Shown one piece after another: positions 59,795 to 64,000 of a stretch of DNA of 64,000 nt. Below the pieces are notes generated by a model. The model worked only from the letters and a program-made list of their open reading frames with translations. It did no database searches and was not told where the DNA came from. This DNA comes from Piper betle (lineage: Eukaryota; Streptophyta; Magnoliopsida; Piperales; Piperaceae): assembly GCA_033002965.1 (NCBI GenBank), contig JAURVB010014564.1, positions 39,560-103,559 on the forward strand. Direction: 5' to 3'. A program made the position numbers and the translations under genes. Each line of letters opens with the position of its first letter. The stretch's first letter is position 1.

Positions 59795-62621
59795 TGTTAC
59801 ACCCCAATATGGTCTACTCTCAACCCGGACTAGAACCGTTACAAAGGATCGAGCTATTCATAAACCGATTAATTTGGTTGACCCAAAACCTAAACAGCAA
59901 CAACATAACCCTCTTGACGTCTTAAGATGGAGCATGCCACTAATGCGCAAACAATGTCTGAATAAGATGCAAAACCCTAGCAAGATACTACGTGAATGTC
60001 ATGATAATAGCCACACACCAAAATAATTAAAATAGCAACGAAATTCATAAAAATCTTGGAATAAAACAAACAGAGCCTCCCATAAAAGTTTAATAAGGGG
60101 ACGACCTGTTAAAACACGGCACAATATAATATATATATGAAAACAATAATTTACATTACAATAGGGTTCCAAAACCTCCACACTTTTGTAATCGGCGTCT
60201 CGCCCACCTGCAATTTCATACTCAGCTCATTTTGTTCCTTTTCATTTCAGCATAGCACATCATTGGAGCTTTTCTCAAAACATTTCCAAGCATTTCTAAA
60301 AGTCACATCACATCTTATGCAAAAGTCGACACAGCGCCAAGTATGTGTGTGCAATGCAAACGCTAGTCATTCGTCAAAGCCGGCAAACTCCATTCATTTT
60401 CCTCACCTACATATATAATAAGAAAACATCAGCATGGGTGTCACTGGTCTAGAAATAACTAATATCAAACTGGAACATGAGAGCAAACTCTCATGGAAAG
60501 CAAACAATCATATATCTTCTTCAAGAACTCTCATAAGGGCAACTACAGAGGAGCCGTTGAGTAGCTGACTCAACAGCATCCTGATCTATCTGATACTGTG
60601 CCGCACTCAGCACTTCTTTTTCAGTACTTCGCGTAAAACATTTATCCTAAGCCCTCTCTGAACCTCCATATTACTCCTGGCCTTGAGCACGTAGACCGAG
60701 TACTCTCAGGCATGCACCTTTAGTACCCTTGAACCACAAGTCCGGACATGCGCTGTACTTAACAGTACCCGTAAACCTCTACGTTCTCTCGGTGTGAGGA
60801 GCTCAAACGCAGAGTTGTCAGGATTTATTATAATAGGCCCGAAGGCAACTTGAGGTGGATCTTATTTTCGAAAACAAGCTCGAGGGATCTCATCCTCGAG
60901 GGTTATTAATTCTGAAAACAATAGACCAGATGACCCGTGTTAGGTGGGGTCCAATAAATCATCCACCTGACACGTCCTACGATCAATAAATCAAATCAGC
61001 GATAGAGTAGAGCGATAAAACCTGAGAACCATGTCCTAACGGACCTGTCAGAAGCTCCAAGTACAGTCTCATGCCTAGACAGCGAGCTCCTGCAACAAAC
61101 CTACATGAACATAACTATTTACTAACGCCCATACATATATGATGCATGCCTATATAACTAATATATCCACATGCATACAATAATCTAATCAAACATGACA
61201 ATTATCTCAACAATCACACTAAATCTCTAATTGTCAAGCAAGTTAATAATTTTATGATTTCATACGTTACTTATTACCTAGCACTTTTAATTCCAATTTC
61301 AAAACATACCTATTCTAATTTGGTGACAATGGTTTAATCAATTTAATCCGTTTAACTTAATACTAGCATGCAAAACCTAAATCATGCAAATTCATAAATT
61401 AACTAGCTAGCACGCATTTAATTAACTATTCAATGGTTTACTAATAATTTCATTAGTGAGCATTTACATCACACAACACAATCTACACTAATCATCACAT
61501 GTTTATCATAATTCACAATTAATTAAACTAAAATCATGAAGTTAATAAAATTAATTCCAATATGCTACCATGACCACAACATGCATATAATAATACTAAA
61601 AAAAGAAGGAAAAACCACCTCGCGATCGGCATTGAAATCGGTGCCGACGGACGAAGGCGGTGAAGGCGAGCCGATCGGTTTTCCGGCGACTGCGCCGGCG
61701 GGGCAATCGGAGGTAAGGGTTAGCACCGTCTCGGCGAGCTTGACCCAATGGTGGTGACGACCAAGGGCAGCCGCAGCGGCGATGGCCACCGACGGCGGCG
61801 TCGAGTTTGGTCGGGGCGGTCGGTCGCTCCGATCAGACCCACGGCCGGCCTCGACGGCGGCGCTAGGTAAGGGGGAAAGGTAGGGAAAGTCGAGGGAGGA
61901 GCTTCGACGTCACGGCGGCGGCGGTCCGGCGTAGACGGTGGCGGAATCACGTCGGGAACGGCCGTGAAATCGAGGGCGATTTCTGGCATCGCGACGGCTG
62001 GATGGTGGCCGGGCGCGGTCGAGGCGGCAAGGCGACGGCATGGCCGGGCTGGGCGTGCGTCGATCGGTGGCGAGGTGGCGTCGACGGCAGTGGCAAAAGT
62101 CTCAAGGGTGGCGGCTAGGGTTTAGGGCGGTGAAGACGTCGGGGTTTGGGGAAGGAAGATGAGAAATATAGGAGTGGCAAACTTGTAAATAAAACTTGAC
62201 TCAACACCGGCTCGAGTCAAGAATAATAACTAACTCGGAATAAATCCCAGAAAAATTGGAAAAAATCCCATAAAATCAAACAAAACAACACAACATCCAA
62301 ATGACATGCTGTATAACTAATAACCCACCCGAATACCATCTAACGCGTCCTAATGCATTATTCGGCCTAAACTAATTCTACGGTCACAACATGAAAAAAA
62401 TAAAATCATCAACTGTATACTCTCATATCTACTGATAACTCAGTCTGCTGATGCGTATCTGACGCTATCATCAATACTTGGGTATACATGAACCCTCATA
62501 GCACGTGCACACGGTCGGCCTCGGCCCCGCACACGTGTTCTGAAAGCTGAACTGACTCGAACCACGGTCAAACCGACCGGCTAACGACTATAAAACCCTG
62601 ACTCGAGTTGCGGGTTTTACA
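59795..62621 (-). repeat. LTR-B-type 3' LTR with adjoining PPT
   Basis: It begins 'tgttacaccccaatatgg' and ends 'gagttgcgggttttaca'. Immediately to the right the minus strand reads 'aaggagggaagg', and beyond it 'aggacaaaatttt'. This '(g)aggac(g)aaa...purines' arrangement is the 3' end typical of Ty3 chromoviruses, so this LTR is the 3' LTR of a minus-strand element and fixes the polarity of the superfamily. The GC-rich block (61,615-62,150) contains frames on both strands that are composition artefacts. Confidence 0.75.
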
Positions 62622-62738
62622 ACCTTCCCTCCTTATAAAAATTTTGTCCTCAAAATTTTAAATCAAGGAGGCATCAAACATAATGCTGTAAACTGTAATC
62701 GAGTTTGGAAACTGGAGTACCTGGTCCAGAAGCTGGTT
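62622..62738 (-). other. Internal stub of the LTR-B element
   Basis: About 115 bp of internal sequence including the polypurine tract (62,622-62,640), ending where the TRIM array begins. Confidence 0.6.
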
Positions 62739-64000
62739 TGTGAGATCCCTCAACTTAGTCCCACATCTAATACCTACTAGGAGAAGATCCTGTTTATAAG
62801 TGGGAATGGACTATAGATCTTTAACTTCCGAGGTACCCATTTTAAAGAAATGACTTAGGCCCATTACGTTGCACTTTGGGCCGGGTCGTTACAAATGGTA
62901 TCAGAGCCAACCTGGTTCCGTGTTAGATGGTGGGATGGACTAAGGACGTTGGCTAGGCTGCCGGTCACGGGCCAAAAAAGGTCATGGGCTGGGGTTAGCA
63001 ACGGGCCAAGACTAGAAACGTTGGCTAGGCTGCCGGTCACGGGCCAGAAGGACGTGGGCTGGGGCTAGCAACGGGCCAAGAATAGACATTTCGGGGACGA
63101 AATTTCCTAAGGTGGGTGGATTGTGAGATCCCTCAACTTAGTCCCACATCTAATACCTACTGGGAGAAGATCCTGTTTATAAGTGGGAATGGACTGTAGA
63201 TCTTTAACTTCCGCGGTACCCATTTTAAAGAAATGACTTAGCCCATTACGTTGCACTTTGGGCTGGGTCGTTACAAATGGTATCAGAGCCGACCTGGTTC
63301 CGTGTTAGATGGTGGGATGGACTAGGGACGTTGGCTAGGCTGCCGGTCACGGGCCAAAAAAGGTCGTGGGCTGAGGTTAGCAACGGGCCAAGACTAGAAA
63401 CGTTGGCTAGGCTGCCGGTCACGGGCCAGAAAGGACGTGGGCTGGGGCTAGCAACGGGCCAAGAATAGGCATTTCGGGGACGAAATTTCCTAAGGTGGGT
63501 GGATTGTGAGATCCCTCAACTTAGTCCCACATCTAATACCTACTGGGAGAAGATCCTGTTTATAAGTGGGAATGGACTATAGATCTTTAACTTCTGAGGT
63601 ACCCATTTTAAAGAAATGACTTAGGCCCATTACGTTGCACTTTGGGCCGGGTCGTTACAAATGGTATCAGAGCCAACCTGGTTCCGTGTTAGATGGTGGG
63701 ATGGACTAAGGACGTTGGCTAGGCTGCCGGTCACGGGCCAAAAAAGGTCATGGGATGGGGTTAGCAACGGGCCAAGACTAGAAACGTTGGCTAGGCTGCC
63801 GGTCACGGGCCAGAATGGACGTGGGCTGGGGCTAGCAACGGGCCAAGAATAGGCATTTTCGGGGACGAAATTTCCTAAGGTGGGTGGATTGTGAGATCCC
63901 TCAACTTAGTCCCACATCTAATACCTACTGGGAGAAGATCTTGTTTATAAGTGGGAATGGACGATAGATCTTTAACTTCCGGGGTACCCATTTTAAAGAA
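62739..64000 (+). mobile_element. Tandem TRIM array (LTR-internal units of ~383 bp), continues past window
   Basis: LTRs start at 62,739, 63,122, 63,505 and 63,890, giving periods of 383, 383 and 385 bp. Each LTR is ~155 bp, from 'tgtgagatccctcaacttag' to 'gggtcgttaca'. Two bases later comes 'tggtatcagagcc' (62,896, and likewise in each unit). Each ~228-bp internal part holds an imperfect inner duplication ('ggctaggctgccggtcacgg' twice, about 75 bp apart) and ends 'ttcggggacgaaatttccta' plus the purine tract 'aaggtgggtgga'. Units differ at only a few bases. The frames at 63,277-63,468 and 63,661-63,852 are repeat artefacts. Confidence 0.92.

Noticed and set aside
62896..62908. tRNA-like 'tggtatcagagcc' strings
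   Set aside because: They are primer binding sites (12-13 nt complementary to the tRNA 3' end), not tRNA genes; no cloverleaf surrounds them.
62739..64000. CRISPR-like regular repeats
   Set aside because: The units are 383 bp with LTR ends, PBS and PPT, in a plant-type sequence; this is a retroelement array.

Overview
The window looks like repeat-rich, AT-rich nuclear DNA of a flowering plant. The evidence is plant-type LTR retrotransposons (Athila/Tat-like Ty3 elements with a tRNA-Asp-type primer site, long Ty3-type LTRs with 'TGTNACACCC'-like ends, small TRIMs with initiator-Met tRNA primer sites) and an endogenous pararetrovirus (Caulimoviridae). I cannot name the species. I found no convincing host protein-coding gene, tRNA gene or rRNA gene. 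Names such as LTR-A, LTR-B and LTR-C are local labels based on similarity within this window.

Layout. (1) 1-9 kb: an old long LTR, a hAT-like MITE split by a 3.0 kb solo LTR (LTR-A, exact 5-bp target duplication), and two different TRIM elements. (2) 9-15 kb: two direct ~1.05 kb Copia-like LTR units, an opposite-strand LTR-like block, then featureless AT-rich sequence. (3) 15-19 kb: a cluster of LTR-C copies, partly in inverted orientation. (4) 18.9-39.5 kb: a layered nest. A minus-strand Athila/Tat-like element (RT and protease at 18.9-21.05 kb, gag at 37.1-38.2 kb) was split by a solo LTR-B (21,060-37,086, duplication 'tagaa'). That LTR was split by a plus-strand Athila-like element (21,735-30,858) and by a second solo LTR-A (32,300-35,597). 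The Athila-like element in turn holds a short-internal LTR-C element (25,292-28,285) and a TRIM (28,292-28,683). A solo LTR-C (38,161-39,407, duplication 'aatgg') sits in the displaced gag. (5) 40.8-53.6 kb: pararetroviral DNA. A nearly full-length but broken copy runs from its primer site (45,105) through movement protein, capsid, protease, RT, RNase H and a transactivator/viroplasmin-like (TAV) gene to about 52.3 kb and a 3' region. The TAV tail plus 3' region occurs a second time at 40.84-42.93 kb, where a TRIM has inserted. (6) 53.6-62.7 kb: an unassigned degraded coding fragment with an exact 105-bp tandem duplication, and three further long LTRs. (7) 62.7-64 kb: a tandem array of one TRIM (LTR-internal-LTR-internal...) with a ~383-bp period, running off the window.

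The most noteworthy content is the pararetrovirus, which combines a badnavirus-like double Cys motif with a separate 3' TAV gene and has a 66-bp TAV-end patch in its protease region. The TRIM tandem array and the datable nest of insertions follow. Nothing here looks able to produce an intact viral or retrotransposon protein set: every multi-domain reading frame carries stops, frameshifts or deletions.
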